Source of the DNA: JANXLS01 sp037129555
GTDB taxonomy: Bacteria; Planctomycetota; SZUA-567; H5-PLA8
Assembly: GCA_037129555.1 (NCBI GenBank)
Contig: JBAXUS010000006.1
Location: 1 to 64,000 of the forward strand
Reading direction: 5' to 3'
Length of the DNA stretch: 64,000 nucleotides
Each line of letters begins with the position of its first letter. The first letter of the stretch is position 1. Below, piece by piece: positions 48,582-56,548 of this stretch. The notes beneath the pieces were generated by a model, which was not told the DNA's origin, did no database searches, and was given only the letters and a program-made list of their open reading frames with translations. Made by a program: the position numbers and the translations under genes.

Positions 48582-48968
48582 GTGATCAAAGTTTTAGTCG
48601 TCGACGATTATCAGGAACACATCGATACGCTCGTCAATACACTCAACATTTATGGCTGCGAAGCGCGCGGCGTGAGTTCCGGGGCTGCAGGCCTCGAAAT
48701 CGCCCGTGAATGGCAGCCCAACCTGATCATTTGCGACGGCCTCCTAGGCAGCATGCGAGCGTGGCAGTTCGCATACAAGCTGCTTGAATCAGAATTGCCA
48801 ACACGCCCTTATCTCGTGGCGCTCACTGGCTTTGGGAGCAAAGTCCAGCGAGTGCTCTGCGAAGAGTGCGGCTACGACGAATACATTCAAAAGCCGATTG
48901 AGCTCTCAACGCTCTTGGGCTGGGTACAGAAGGCTCGCGTTCGCGCAGAACAGAACTTCGCGTTCTAA
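48582..48968 (+). CDS. Single-domain CheY-like response regulator
   Basis: 128 residues, GTG start with GGGAGG about 8 bp upstream. Receiver domain: acidic pair VVDDYQE (Asp8, Asp9), phosphoacceptor Asp52 in LIICDGLLG, switch Thr82 in ALTGFG, and Lys104 in YIQKPIE. No output domain, so it must act by protein-protein contact or as a phosphate sink. No histidine kinase gene is adjacent. A strong terminator follows, so it is likely monocistronic. Confidence 0.9.
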   Translation: MIKVLVVDDYQEHIDTLVNTLNIYGCEARGVSSGAAGLEIAREWQPNLIICDGLLGSMRAWQFAYKLLESELPTRPYLVALTGFGSKVQRVLCEECGYDEYIQKPIELSTLLGWVQKARVRAEQNFAF

Positions 48969-49279
48969 TTATCTCGCCAAGCAGGCCGGTCTGGTACAGG
49001 GTCTTCGAAAAAAGCGCGGCAACGCGCTTTTTTCGTTTTCAGCAAGGCCCGGACATCGGGTTCGGACACGGCTCGTCCCGAGCGTGGCGAGTGAAAATCA
49101 GACGTGTTCCGCCGATAATAGTATGCACGAGGGAGTCACATTCCACGGCGAGTTTTGACAAATAATGGGTTGCTTCTGACATTTTCCGTCATTTATCACT
49201 CCACTTTGCGCTGAATTGAGATAGAGTTTTCCCGCTTTGAATTGCAGCCGCATGGAGCCGCCGCAAAATATTTTCTAGT
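48969..49279. other. Gap with terminator and KAS-operon leader
   Basis: 311 bp. It holds the terminator at 49006-49039. A TTGACA lies at 49156-49161 but no convincing -10 is at 16-18 bp; the AT-rich stretch before 49280 (CAAAATATTTTCTAGT) leads to the ketosynthase start with no clear ribosome binding site. Confidence 0.4.
49006..49039 (+). terminator. Intrinsic terminator
   Basis: CGAAAAAAGCGCG (49006-49018) and CGCGCTTTTTTCG (49023-49035) make a 13-bp perfect stem with a GCAA tetraloop, followed by TTTT. Terminates the response regulator transcript. Confidence 0.88.
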
Positions 49280-50536
49280 ATGGATTGCCAGAACGCCATG
49301 TCGTCCGTCTCTCGAGTCGTCATCACCGGTATTGGACTGACCGCGCCCAATGGCAACACGTTGGCCGAGTTTCGGCACAGCCTGTTGTCTGGAAAATCTG
49401 GCGTTCAAGCGTATTCCACGCGTTATATGGGTGCCGTATTGGCGGGCGTTTGCAATTTTGACGAATTGCGTTATCAGAAAAAGAAAGAATTGCGCCGTGG
49501 CACACGGGCGGGATCAATCGCGATTTACTGCGCAAACGAAGCGCTGAAGGACAGCGGCATCGCGTGGGACAAAACGGATCGCTCGCGCGTCGGCGTGTAT
49601 GTTGGCGTCACCGAACACGGCAACGTCGAAACCGAAAACGAAATCGCCGCGATCAAAGAATACAACTACGACACGAAATTCTGGTCGCACCACCACAATC
49701 CCCGCACCGTCGCGAACAACCCGGCGGGTGAAGTGACCCTTAATATGGGCATCGTCGGGCCGCATTACACGATCGGCGCGGCATGCGCGGCTGGCAATCT
49801 CGGATTCATCCAGGGCCTCCAGATGTTGCGCCTCGGCGAAGTCGATCTGGCGTTAGCTGGCGGCGTCTCCGAAAGCATTCACACGTTCGGCATCTTCGCG
49901 AGTTTCAAATCCCAGGGCGCATTGGCCACTCACGCCGACCCGACAAAAGCGTCGCGCCCGTTCGACCGCGACCGCAACGGCATCGTGGTCAGCGAAGGCG
50001 GCTGCGTGTACACGCTCGAACGGTTGGAAGACGCCTTGAAACGCGGTGCGCGAATTTACGGCGAGATCGTGGGTTACGCATGCAATTCGGACGCGAGCGA
50101 TTTTGTGCTGCCCAATCCCGAACGCCAATCGCAGTGCATGGGTGCCGCGTTGAAAAAAGCAGGGCTGGTACCGGACGACATCAACATCATCAACACGCAC
50201 GCGACGGCGACGAAGCTCGGCGACATTCAGGAATGTCTGGCGATCCGGAGCTTGTTTGGAGCATGCAAGAACGTCCACATCAACAATACGAAAAGTTTCA
50301 TCGGCCACGCGATGGGTGCGGCGGGCGCATTGGAATTGACGGGAAATCTGCCGGCGTTTGAGGACGGGATTGTTCATCCGACGATCAATGTTGACAACCT
50401 CGATCCGGATTGTGAACTGCCGAATCTGGTCTTGAACGAACCGAAACGGATTGACAAGGTTCGCTACATTTTGAATAATTCGTCGGGTATGCTGGGCATC
50501 AATTCAGCGGTTATTGTGAAACGGTACGACGCGTAA
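49280..50536 (+). CDS. Beta-ketoacyl-ACP synthase (FabF-like)
   Basis: 418 residues; ATG 49298 is an alternative that would remove six and give an N-terminus closer to FabF. Thiolase fold, condensing malonyl-ACP onto an acyl chain. Active-site residues: Cys in TIGAACAAGNLGF, His in NTHATATKLGD, and His in KSFIGHAMGAAGALELTG, with the Lys of the same motif. The C-terminus has the NNSSGMLGINSAVI glycine-rich turn. First gene of a tight plus-strand unit with an ACP and a CrtI-like flavoprotein, so a dedicated acyl-chain pathway is more likely than general fatty-acid synthesis. Confidence 0.93.
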   Translation: MDCQNAMSSVSRVVITGIGLTAPNGNTLAEFRHSLLSGKSGVQAYSTRYMGAVLAGVCNFDELRYQKKKELRRGTRAGSIAIYCANEALKDSGIAWDKTDRSRVGVYVGVTEHGNVETENEIAAIKEYNYDTKFWSHHHNPRTVANNPAGEVTLNMGIVGPHYTIGAACAAGNLGFIQGLQMLRLGEVDLALAGGVSESIHTFGIFASFKSQGALATHADPTKASRPFDRDRNGIVVSEGGCVYTLERLEDALKRGARIYGEIVGYACNSDASDFVLPNPERQSQCMGAALKKAGLVPDDINIINTHATATKLGDIQECLAIRSLFGACKNVHINNTKSFIGHAMGAAGALELTGNLPAFEDGIVHPTINVDNLDPDCELPNLVLNEPKRIDKVRYILNNSSGMLGINSAVIVKRYDA

Positions 50537-50590
50537 CCGGCGGACGCGCTGGGCGATTCATGGGGCAAAGAAAGAGAGCAAAGGAACGAC

Positions 50591-50842
50591 ATGACACAGG
50601 TACAGATTCGGCAGGCGATTTTGGACATCATCGCGGACATTGCGCCGGATGAAGACACAACGGCCATTAAAGACGATGTCCGGTTGCGCGAGCAAATGGA
50701 TTTGGACAGTATGGACTTCCTCGACATCGTCATGGAATTGCGCAAGCGCTACAATGTTGAAGTGCCTGAAGCGGACTACATGCAATTGGCATCGCTGGCT
50801 TCGAGCGTGAAATATCTGGAGCCAATGTTGAAGGATAAGTAG
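50591..50842 (+). CDS. acpP-like: Acyl carrier protein
   Basis: 83 residues. Four-helix ACP with the phosphopantetheine serine in LDSMDFLDIVMELRKRY (DSMDF). Acidic throughout, typical of ACPs. It lies 54 bp after the ketosynthase gene. A pathway-specific carrier is likelier than the housekeeping one because of its context. Confidence 0.92.
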   Translation: MTQVQIRQAILDIIADIAPDEDTTAIKDDVRLREQMDLDSMDFLDIVMELRKRYNVEVPEADYMQLASLASSVKYLEPMLKDK

Positions 50843-50858
50843 GTCAAAGGGGCAAACC

Positions 50859-51233
50859 GTGAGAGAAAAAGCGCGCGCATTTTTTGACGAAGCGAAGTTG
50901 CTATGTGCCGCGAAGAAATACGATGGCGCGGCGAGCCGGTTGTATTATGCACTTTATCACGCGGTCATTGTGGGCTTCGACGAAAACGGAATTAAACAAT
51001 CGAGTCTCACGAAAAAAATGGATCACGCGAGAACTGATTATTGGCTGCATGAAGTCGTGCGGGGATTTGCAAGCTTTGCAGGTGTCAGTCGGCGAAATAC
51101 ATGGATCATCGAAACGGCTTGGCGTCAAAGAGTCATTGCGGATTACAATCCCGAAACGGTTGACGAAGCCAAAGTCTCGCAATTGATGATTGAGGCCAAG
51201 GGCATTTTTTCGGATGTTGGGATTTCGATATGA
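50859..51233 (+). CDS. HEPN-domain protein
   Basis: 124 residues, GTG start 16 bp after the ACP stop. All-helical with the HEPN hallmarks: AASRLYYALYHAVIVGF near residue 25, and a C-terminal AWRQRVIADYNPETV. Two spacings compatible with an Rx4-6H catalytic motif are present: Arg27-x6-His34 and Arg58-x5-His64 (ARTDYWLHE); which, if any, is the RNase motif cannot be decided here. HEPN proteins are often toxins or partners of MNT nucleotidyltransferases; no MNT motif is found in the next gene. It is translationally coupled to that gene by a four-base ATGA overlap. Confidence 0.82.
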   Translation: MREKARAFFDEAKLLCAAKKYDGAASRLYYALYHAVIVGFDENGIKQSSLTKKMDHARTDYWLHEVVRGFASFAGVSRRNTWIIETAWRQRVIADYNPETVDEAKVSQLMIEAKGIFSDVGISI

Positions 51234-51625
51234 GCGTACAAAACATGACTAAACAAGCCATTTGTAATGCGTATCAAACGATTATCCGCACAGCTTATCC
51301 CCGTGCAATTGTCCTGCCTTGTTCAAACGAATGGAATCCGTATCGCGAAGAAAGCTATCAGGTTTTTTTCATTCCAGATGGTGCGGGTGCCGACTACATG
51401 AATCGATGGATTGATGATTGTGGTTGGTTCGACCTGGTTGAAAAACAAGGGCTGCCCAAGATAATATTGATGGATGTCTGCGAATCGGACACGCGAAAAC
51501 ATTACACCCATCTTTTCCCCGAAGTCTTCGGTGGTAAGAGTACCGGATCTGCAAAGTCCAAGAAATCAAAACCCGCACTTAAATCGCGCGCCACCCGGAA
51601 CGTCCCGGTTGCGGTGAAACAGTAA
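51230..51625 (+). CDS. Unknown protein coupled to HEPN gene
   Basis: 131 residues; ATG 51245 is a possible internal start. Starts inside the HEPN stop codon (ATGA). No recognised family: a globular part with AIVLPCSNEWNPYREESYQVFFIPDG and LPKIILMDVCESDTRKHYTHLFPEVF, then a basic, Ser/Lys/Ala-rich tail (KSKKSKPALKSR). It lacks the GSxxxxxxSDxD motif of MNT transferases. Coupling to HEPN and the basic tail suggest a partner or RNA-contacting protein. Could be a new toxin-antitoxin partner; unproven. Confidence 0.7.
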   Translation: MSVQNMTKQAICNAYQTIIRTAYPRAIVLPCSNEWNPYREESYQVFFIPDGAGADYMNRWIDDCGWFDLVEKQGLPKIILMDVCESDTRKHYTHLFPEVFGGKSTGSAKSKKSKPALKSRATRNVPVAVKQ

Positions 51626-51663
51626 ACATTTTCAAACGTCCGTTCTTAACACAAGGAACCCAC

Positions 51664-51993
51664 ATGGCCTACGAACTCCAAGTCGAAAAAATTACCGAAG
51701 GCACCGGCGCCTCGCCCAAGAAAGGTCAGATCGTCAGTGTTCATTACACAGGCTGGCTGACCAACGGCACGAAGTTCGACAGCTCCGTGGACCGCAACGA
51801 ACCGTTTGAATTTGCGGTCGGCGTTGGGCAGGTCATCAAAGGCTGGGACATGGGTGTCGCGCAGATGAAAGTCGGCGACAAAGTCAAGCTGACGATCCCG
51901 CCGGAGTTGGGCTACGGTGCGCGCGGAGCAGGCGGGGTCATTCCACCGAACGCGACACTCGTGTTCGATGTCGAATTGCTCGGAATCAACTAA
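51664..51993 (+). CDS. FKBP-type peptidyl-prolyl isomerase
   Basis: 109 residues, cytoplasmic. The FKBP fold is complete: SVHYTGWLTNGTKFDSSVDRNEPFEFAVGVGQVIKGWDMGVAQMKVGDKVKLTIPPELGYGARGAGGVIPPNATLVFDVELL shows the canonical order Y/F/W ligand pocket and IPP/YG loops (shown by these positions: DSS, QVIKGWD, GYGARG, IPPNATL). Catalyses proline isomerisation in folding. It lies six bases before the flavoprotein gene and is probably in the same operon. Confidence 0.95.
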   Translation: MAYELQVEKITEGTGASPKKGQIVSVHYTGWLTNGTKFDSSVDRNEPFEFAVGVGQVIKGWDMGVAQMKVGDKVKLTIPPELGYGARGAGGVIPPNATLVFDVELLGIN

Positions 51994-51999
51994 TCCGTC

Positions 52000-53415
52000 G
52001 TGAATCATTCACACTACGACGTCCTCATCATCGGCGCGGGCATGTCGGGGCTCGCCGCCGGCATCCGTCTCGCCTATTACGGCAAGCGCGTCTGCATTGT
52101 CGAGAAGCACGCCATGCCGGGCGGTTTGAATTCGTTCTACCGCATCGGCAAGCGCGACTTTGACGTGGGCTTGCATGCCATGACGAATTACGCGCCCAAA
52201 GGCGACAAGCACTGGCCGCTCAATAAGCTGCTGCGCCAATTGCGCATCAAGCCCGATGAATTCGACCTCTCGCCCCAGCGCGAAAGCGACGTCCGTTTCC
52301 CGGGCAAACGCATCCGTTTCAATAACTCGCTCGACTTTTTTATCGCCAGCGTCGCTGAACAATTCCCAGCACAAGCCGACGGATTTCGCCGATTGACCGA
52401 AGCGATCCCGTCCTACGACAAATTGGGAATGGGCACGTTGCCGGGATCCGCGCGTAAATTTCTCGGAGACTATTTGAGCGATCCGGTGCTCATTGACATG
52501 CTGATGTGTCCGGTCATGTACTACGGCAGCGCGACGCCGGACGATATGGATTTCGAACAGTTCTGCATCATGTTCCGAAGCCTCTTTTTCGAAGGCTTCG
52601 CCCGTCCGCGCGTCGGTGTGCGGCAGATTATTTCGACGCTGATCAAAAAATATAAAGCCAACCAAGGCGAACTGCGGATGCAGACAGGCGTCGCGAGTTT
52701 GAACGCATCGACCCAGCGCATCGACTCGATCACGCTTGAAAACGGCACGACGATTTCAGCGGACACGATCATCTCGTCTGCCGGATTGGCCGAGACATTG
52801 TTGTTGTGCCCTAATGCAACCGACGCCGCGCGAAACGATGCGGCGAGCAAAGCTGGCATCATGACGTTCATGGAATCAATCTCCGTACTCGACACGTTGC
52901 CAGAACATTTCGGCCACACGGCGACGATCACGTTCTTCAACAATTCCGATCGCTTCACCTATCGCCCGCCGACGGATTTCATTGATCCCAACAGCGGCGT
53001 GATTTGTTGTCCCAGCAATTTTCAATATGCCACGCCGCTCGACGAAGGCATGGTTCGCGTGACGAGCATGGCGAGTTTCGAACGCTGGAATTCGCTGCCT
53101 CAAAGCGAGTACCGTGCGAAAAAAGACGAGTGCTATCAGCGCAGCATTTCCGAAGCGGTGAAATTCATGCCCGATTTCCGACCGCACACGACCTTCATCG
53201 ACACCTTCTCGCCGCTGACGGTGAAGCGCTTCACCGGGCATTTGAACGGCGCGGTCTACGGCGCGCCGAACAAATTGCCGACAGGCGCGACGCCTTATGA
53301 GAATCTGTTTTTGTGCGGCACGGACCAAGGCTTTCTCGGAATCGTCGGTGCGATGGTCAGCGGCATCGCGATGGCCAACGCGCACGTGCTGGCGAAGAGC
53401 GCGGCGGCAATGTAG
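52000..53415 (+). CDS. CrtI-like FAD-dependent desaturase/oxidoreductase
   Basis: 471 residues, GTG start six bases after the FKBP stop. N-terminal FAD motif DVLIIGAGMSGLAAGIRLAYYGKRVCIVEKHAMPGG; second GG and glycine loops later; C-terminal LFLCGTDQGFLGIVGAMVSGIAMANAHVL matches the phytoene-desaturase/retinol-saturase end. Such proteins desaturate or isomerise isoprenoid or acyl chains. Context with a ketosynthase and ACP suggests an acyl-chain or polyene substrate. It is soluble or peripheral; no signal peptide. Confidence 0.88.
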   Translation: MNHSHYDVLIIGAGMSGLAAGIRLAYYGKRVCIVEKHAMPGGLNSFYRIGKRDFDVGLHAMTNYAPKGDKHWPLNKLLRQLRIKPDEFDLSPQRESDVRFPGKRIRFNNSLDFFIASVAEQFPAQADGFRRLTEAIPSYDKLGMGTLPGSARKFLGDYLSDPVLIDMLMCPVMYYGSATPDDMDFEQFCIMFRSLFFEGFARPRVGVRQIISTLIKKYKANQGELRMQTGVASLNASTQRIDSITLENGTTISADTIISSAGLAETLLLCPNATDAARNDAASKAGIMTFMESISVLDTLPEHFGHTATITFFNNSDRFTYRPPTDFIDPNSGVICCPSNFQYATPLDEGMVRVTSMASFERWNSLPQSEYRAKKDECYQRSISEAVKFMPDFRPHTTFIDTFSPLTVKRFTGHLNGAVYGAPNKLPTGATPYENLFLCGTDQGFLGIVGAMVSGIAMANAHVLAKSAAAM

Positions 53416-53579
53416 TATTTGATGAATCATCAGGTTCTTCTAAATCCTTTTTAAAAAATGAGTTGAAATAGAAGTGATCGCGTGATAAATACTTTCTCCC
53501 CGAAAATTAAGCGGGGGGATGATCTTGGGTTAGCGGCGCGCGCGGAAGACGCGAAGCCGCCGTGGAAGGGAATTTCGTC

Positions 53580-53870
53580 ATGGCAAGTCGTTGTGCACTT
53601 ACGGGCAAGAAGCCGTCCAATGGCAAATCGTACGTCTGGCGCGGTGTTGCAAAATGGAAGGGCGGCATCGGTCGCAAAGTCACCGGCAAAACCAAGCGCT
53701 GGTTCAAGGTGAACTTGCAGAAGGTCAAAGTGATTGAGCCTAACGGCCACGTCCACAGCATCTACGTCAGCACGAAAGCGCTGAAGTCGGGTCTGGTCAC
53801 CAAGGCGCCGAAGCAGAGCCTCGTGGCCAAGATTCGCGCTGAAAAGAACGAAAAGAAGGCGAAGAAGTAA
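53580..53870 (+). CDS. rpmB: 50S ribosomal protein L28
   Basis: 96 residues from ATG 53580 with GGAAGG upstream; ATG 53562 would add six. Small basic protein: MASRCALTGKKPSNGKSYVWRG (bL28 N-terminal CxxxGK pattern), RWFKVNLQKVKV, VSTKALKSGLVTKAP and a Lys-rich tail. Longer than the common 78-residue bL28. The leader 53499-53566 can fold (CCCCG...CGGGG, then GCGGC...GCCGC), a possible autoregulation site. Confidence 0.9.
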   Translation: MASRCALTGKKPSNGKSYVWRGVAKWKGGIGRKVTGKTKRWFKVNLQKVKVIEPNGHVHSIYVSTKALKSGLVTKAPKQSLVAKIRAEKNEKKAKK

Positions 53871-53904
53871 ATTCGCATTCGTTCGACACGTGAACGATTT
53901 AACT

Positions 53905-53955
53905 TATAGGGTTTAGGACGCCGGGCGCTGAGCGCCGCGCGGACTAAACCCTATA
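53905..53955 (+). terminator. Large inverted repeat/terminator after rpmB
   Basis: TATAGGGTTTAG (53905-53916) pairs perfectly with CTAAACCCTATA (53944-53955); within it GGCGCT and AGCGCC can also pair. CTCTTTAA follows. Probably the rpmB terminator, possibly bidirectional. Confidence 0.65.
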
Positions 53956-53984
53956 CTCTTTAACGGGCTAAATGGGCCGCCGCT

Positions 53985-55823
53985 TTGAAAGACGAATCCG
54001 TTTTCACGCATGTGCTGTTTCACGACGATCTGACCGGGTTGCCCGTTGGCGATTCGGTCGACGGCTTCCGCGTCATTGCACGCGGGCTGGGCAAGTACGT
54101 TGAATGCAGCGCGCCGCCCGAGTCCGGTGATCCGAGCATCCGCCTCATCGGTCAGGACGCGTGGCGCGACTACCGCTTCCGCGCGGTGGTCACACCCGTC
54201 TCATTTGAACACACGAATCCCGTCGGCGTGTTCTGCGGCATCGTCGCTCGCTACAAAAATTCTCACGACTATATCGCTTTGATTCTGGACCGTGACGACC
54301 GCGTGAAATTGTTGCGCCGAACGGCCAACGGTTTCGATCTGCTCGCGTCAGCGACGCTTGAATTCTGCATCGGTCAATCGCTCTCGTTAACGCTGACTGT
54401 TGTCGGCAACGACATCGTTGGGACGGCCGGACCATACACGGGTAAGACGACCGTCCGCGCGACAGTCGATGGCACCTCCAGTGGCAGAGTCGGGTTCATT
54501 TCGACGACGTTCAGCCGCTTCGGTCCGCACACGGTCGAATGTGAGCCAGACGAAGCCGCGCATCTCGCGAAAAGCGCCGATGATGCGGACGCAACTTTAA
54601 AAAAAAAGCGAATGACCTTCCCGCAGATGAAGCGTGAGCGGACAGTTCCGTTGCGCGGATTAGCAACGGGCAGCAACATTGAATTCGCGGATCTGAATGG
54701 CGACGGAAAACTCGAGATACTTGTCGGACAGAGTTCGAGTTCGGTCGCTGAAAAAATCAGCCTTACACGCCTGACCTGTTTAACTGCTCTCACGTTTGAT
54801 GGAGCGGTGATGTGGCAGGCAGGTGTCCCGGATGTCGCAGGAATTGAGTCCACGACGTCAGGCGAACTACCATTCCGCTACCACGATCTGTTCGGCGATG
54901 GGCATCCGGTTGTCGTGTGCGTCTTTGGTTACGACATTCAAATTCGTCACGCGAAAACCGGCAAAATGATGATGAGTGCTCAGACGCCATCGACGTCCTC
55001 CGTGAGCGATGAATTCAAAGCCGTCGTGGGCCGCGGTTCGCGCTTTGGCGACGAGACGCTGAACATGGACGTGGCCCGCATTTCATTTTGTGACACGCAG
55101 GGCAACGGCGCGAAGAAGGAGATCGTCGTCACGGATGCGTACAATCTTGCCGTGCTCGATCCGCTAGCTGAGCCGACGCTGTACCCGATTTTCAAACACC
55201 GAGGCGATCTGCGCGGCGGGATTTTTGTTGGCGACATCGATAGCGACGGGAAGGACGAAATTCTCGCGGGATCGTCGCTGATAAATGATGACGGTTCGTT
55301 GATCAAAACAGTGCGGTGCGCAGCGCAATCTCGTTCCGTTTCGTCTTTGGAAGACAATCCAAATCGCGTCGTTTGCGCAAGCGACGACGGTTTGTGGCAC
55401 ATGGATGCATCCGTTTCGAACTTAAGGGCACAGCGGCTTGCAGGCGGATGTTTTTCGAATGTATACGCAGGCAAGTTCCGGGCAGAATTTGCCGGGAACC
55501 AATACGCGGCGACAGGTGGCGATGGAGTCACGTTCTTCGACACAAATTTCCATTCAATCGGCACGCGTCCATCTACCTTGCTCATGCCGATGAGTGGTAG
55601 CCGCGTTGTGAAATGGACCGGTAAAACTGAAGCGCTGTTGTTGATCTCGATGGAAAAAGGTGGCGGCTTGATCGATGGGCGCGGCGACTTGGTCGTCCCC
55701 ATCCCGGATAACTGCGCACGCTACGTGAATTGTAAAGTCCTTCCCGGCTATTGCGCGGACGGTCGCGACGCCATCGCTGCATGGAACAACGACGAACTCG
55801 CATTCTTCGTCCCTGAAAACTAA
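53985..55823 (+). CDS. LamG-like plus FG-GAP/VCBS repeat protein
   Basis: 612 residues, TTG start. The first 190 residues look like a jelly-roll (GFRVIARGLGKYVECSAPPESGDPSIRLIG, YIALILDRDDRVKLLRR, GFISTTFSRFGPHTVECEP). Then FG-GAP/VCBS-type repeats with calcium-binding loops: IEFADLNGDGKLEILVGQ, YHDLFGDGHPVVVCVF, FVGDIDSDGKDEILAGSS. These repeats form a beta-propeller. No signal peptide is visible, odd for this type of domain, which is normally extracellular. Start choice is uncertain. Preceded by a terminator, followed by ruvA at 42 bp. Confidence 0.72.
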   Translation: MKDESVFTHVLFHDDLTGLPVGDSVDGFRVIARGLGKYVECSAPPESGDPSIRLIGQDAWRDYRFRAVVTPVSFEHTNPVGVFCGIVARYKNSHDYIALILDRDDRVKLLRRTANGFDLLASATLEFCIGQSLSLTLTVVGNDIVGTAGPYTGKTTVRATVDGTSSGRVGFISTTFSRFGPHTVECEPDEAAHLAKSADDADATLKKKRMTFPQMKRERTVPLRGLATGSNIEFADLNGDGKLEILVGQSSSSVAEKISLTRLTCLTALTFDGAVMWQAGVPDVAGIESTTSGELPFRYHDLFGDGHPVVVCVFGYDIQIRHAKTGKMMMSAQTPSTSSVSDEFKAVVGRGSRFGDETLNMDVARISFCDTQGNGAKKEIVVTDAYNLAVLDPLAEPTLYPIFKHRGDLRGGIFVGDIDSDGKDEILAGSSLINDDGSLIKTVRCAAQSRSVSSLEDNPNRVVCASDDGLWHMDASVSNLRAQRLAGGCFSNVYAGKFRAEFAGNQYAATGGDGVTFFDTNFHSIGTRPSTLLMPMSGSRVVKWTGKTEALLLISMEKGGGLIDGRGDLVVPIPDNCARYVNCKVLPGYCADGRDAIAAWNNDELAFFVPEN

Positions 55824-55865
55824 CGCGCGGTTTCTTTAACCAGAAACCAGAAACTAGAAACCAAA

Positions 55866-56516
55866 ATGTATAACCACATCGCCGGTACGCTCGAATCGAA
55901 GACCTCGTCCGAAGCCGTGGTAGATGCCAACGGCGTTGGGTATGCGTTGCGCATTCCGATTTCGACAGCCGCGTGGCTGCCGGATGTTGGGACGCGCGTG
56001 AAATTGCTGACTCATTTTCATGTCACTGAAGACCAACACACGCTCTTCGGTTTCGCGACCGAAAAGGAGCGCGAGTTTTTCTTGCAACTCCGAACCGTCA
56101 GCGGCGTCGGGCCAAAGACGGCTCTCGCCGTGTTGTCGGCGGGGCGCGTCGAAGACATTCAACAAGCGATCCGCCTCGGTGATTTCGCGTCGCTGAAACG
56201 CGTCAAAGGCGTCGGTGAAGGCACGGCAAAAAAGATCGTGTTGGAACTCGGCAAGATTCTCATTCACAAGCCCGCAGCCGATACGGAATCGGTGCAAGTG
56301 TCGGGATCGAGCATCAGGAAAGCCAGCGGCACCGTGATCGGATCGGGCTTGGATGCGGACGCGGATTTAGCAGTGAAGGCCGTTGTTCAATTGCAGGAGG
56401 TCTCTCCGGATGTTGCGCTGCAAGCAGTCCAGCGCGCGTTTTCGGAATTGTCGGCGAAGAGTAAAACGCGGCCAGTGGTTCAGGACGTGATTCAATTGGC
56501 GATGAAGTACACGTAA
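55866..56516 (+). CDS. ruvA: Holliday junction helicase subunit RuvA
   Basis: 216 residues. Three domains in order: N-terminal OB-fold (MYNHIAGTLESKTSSEAVVDANGVGYALRIP), two helix-hairpin-helix motifs (RTVSGVGPKTALAVLSAG and LKRVKGVGEGTAKKIVLELG, about residues 75-130), and a C-terminal RuvB-contacting domain after a variable linker. Binds four-way junctions and loads RuvB. ruvB and ruvC are not nearby. Confidence 0.95.
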   Translation: MYNHIAGTLESKTSSEAVVDANGVGYALRIPISTAAWLPDVGTRVKLLTHFHVTEDQHTLFGFATEKEREFFLQLRTVSGVGPKTALAVLSAGRVEDIQQAIRLGDFASLKRVKGVGEGTAKKIVLELGKILIHKPAADTESVQVSGSSIRKASGTVIGSGLDADADLAVKAVVQLQEVSPDVALQAVQRAFSELSAKSKTRPVVQDVIQLAMKYT

Positions 56517-56548
56517 ACATACTTATTGAAACGACGACGAAGCCGTAT

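Noticed and set aside
49156..49161. TTGACA as -35 box of the ketosynthase operon
   Set aside because: No acceptable -10 at 16-18 bp; reported only as part of the gap description.
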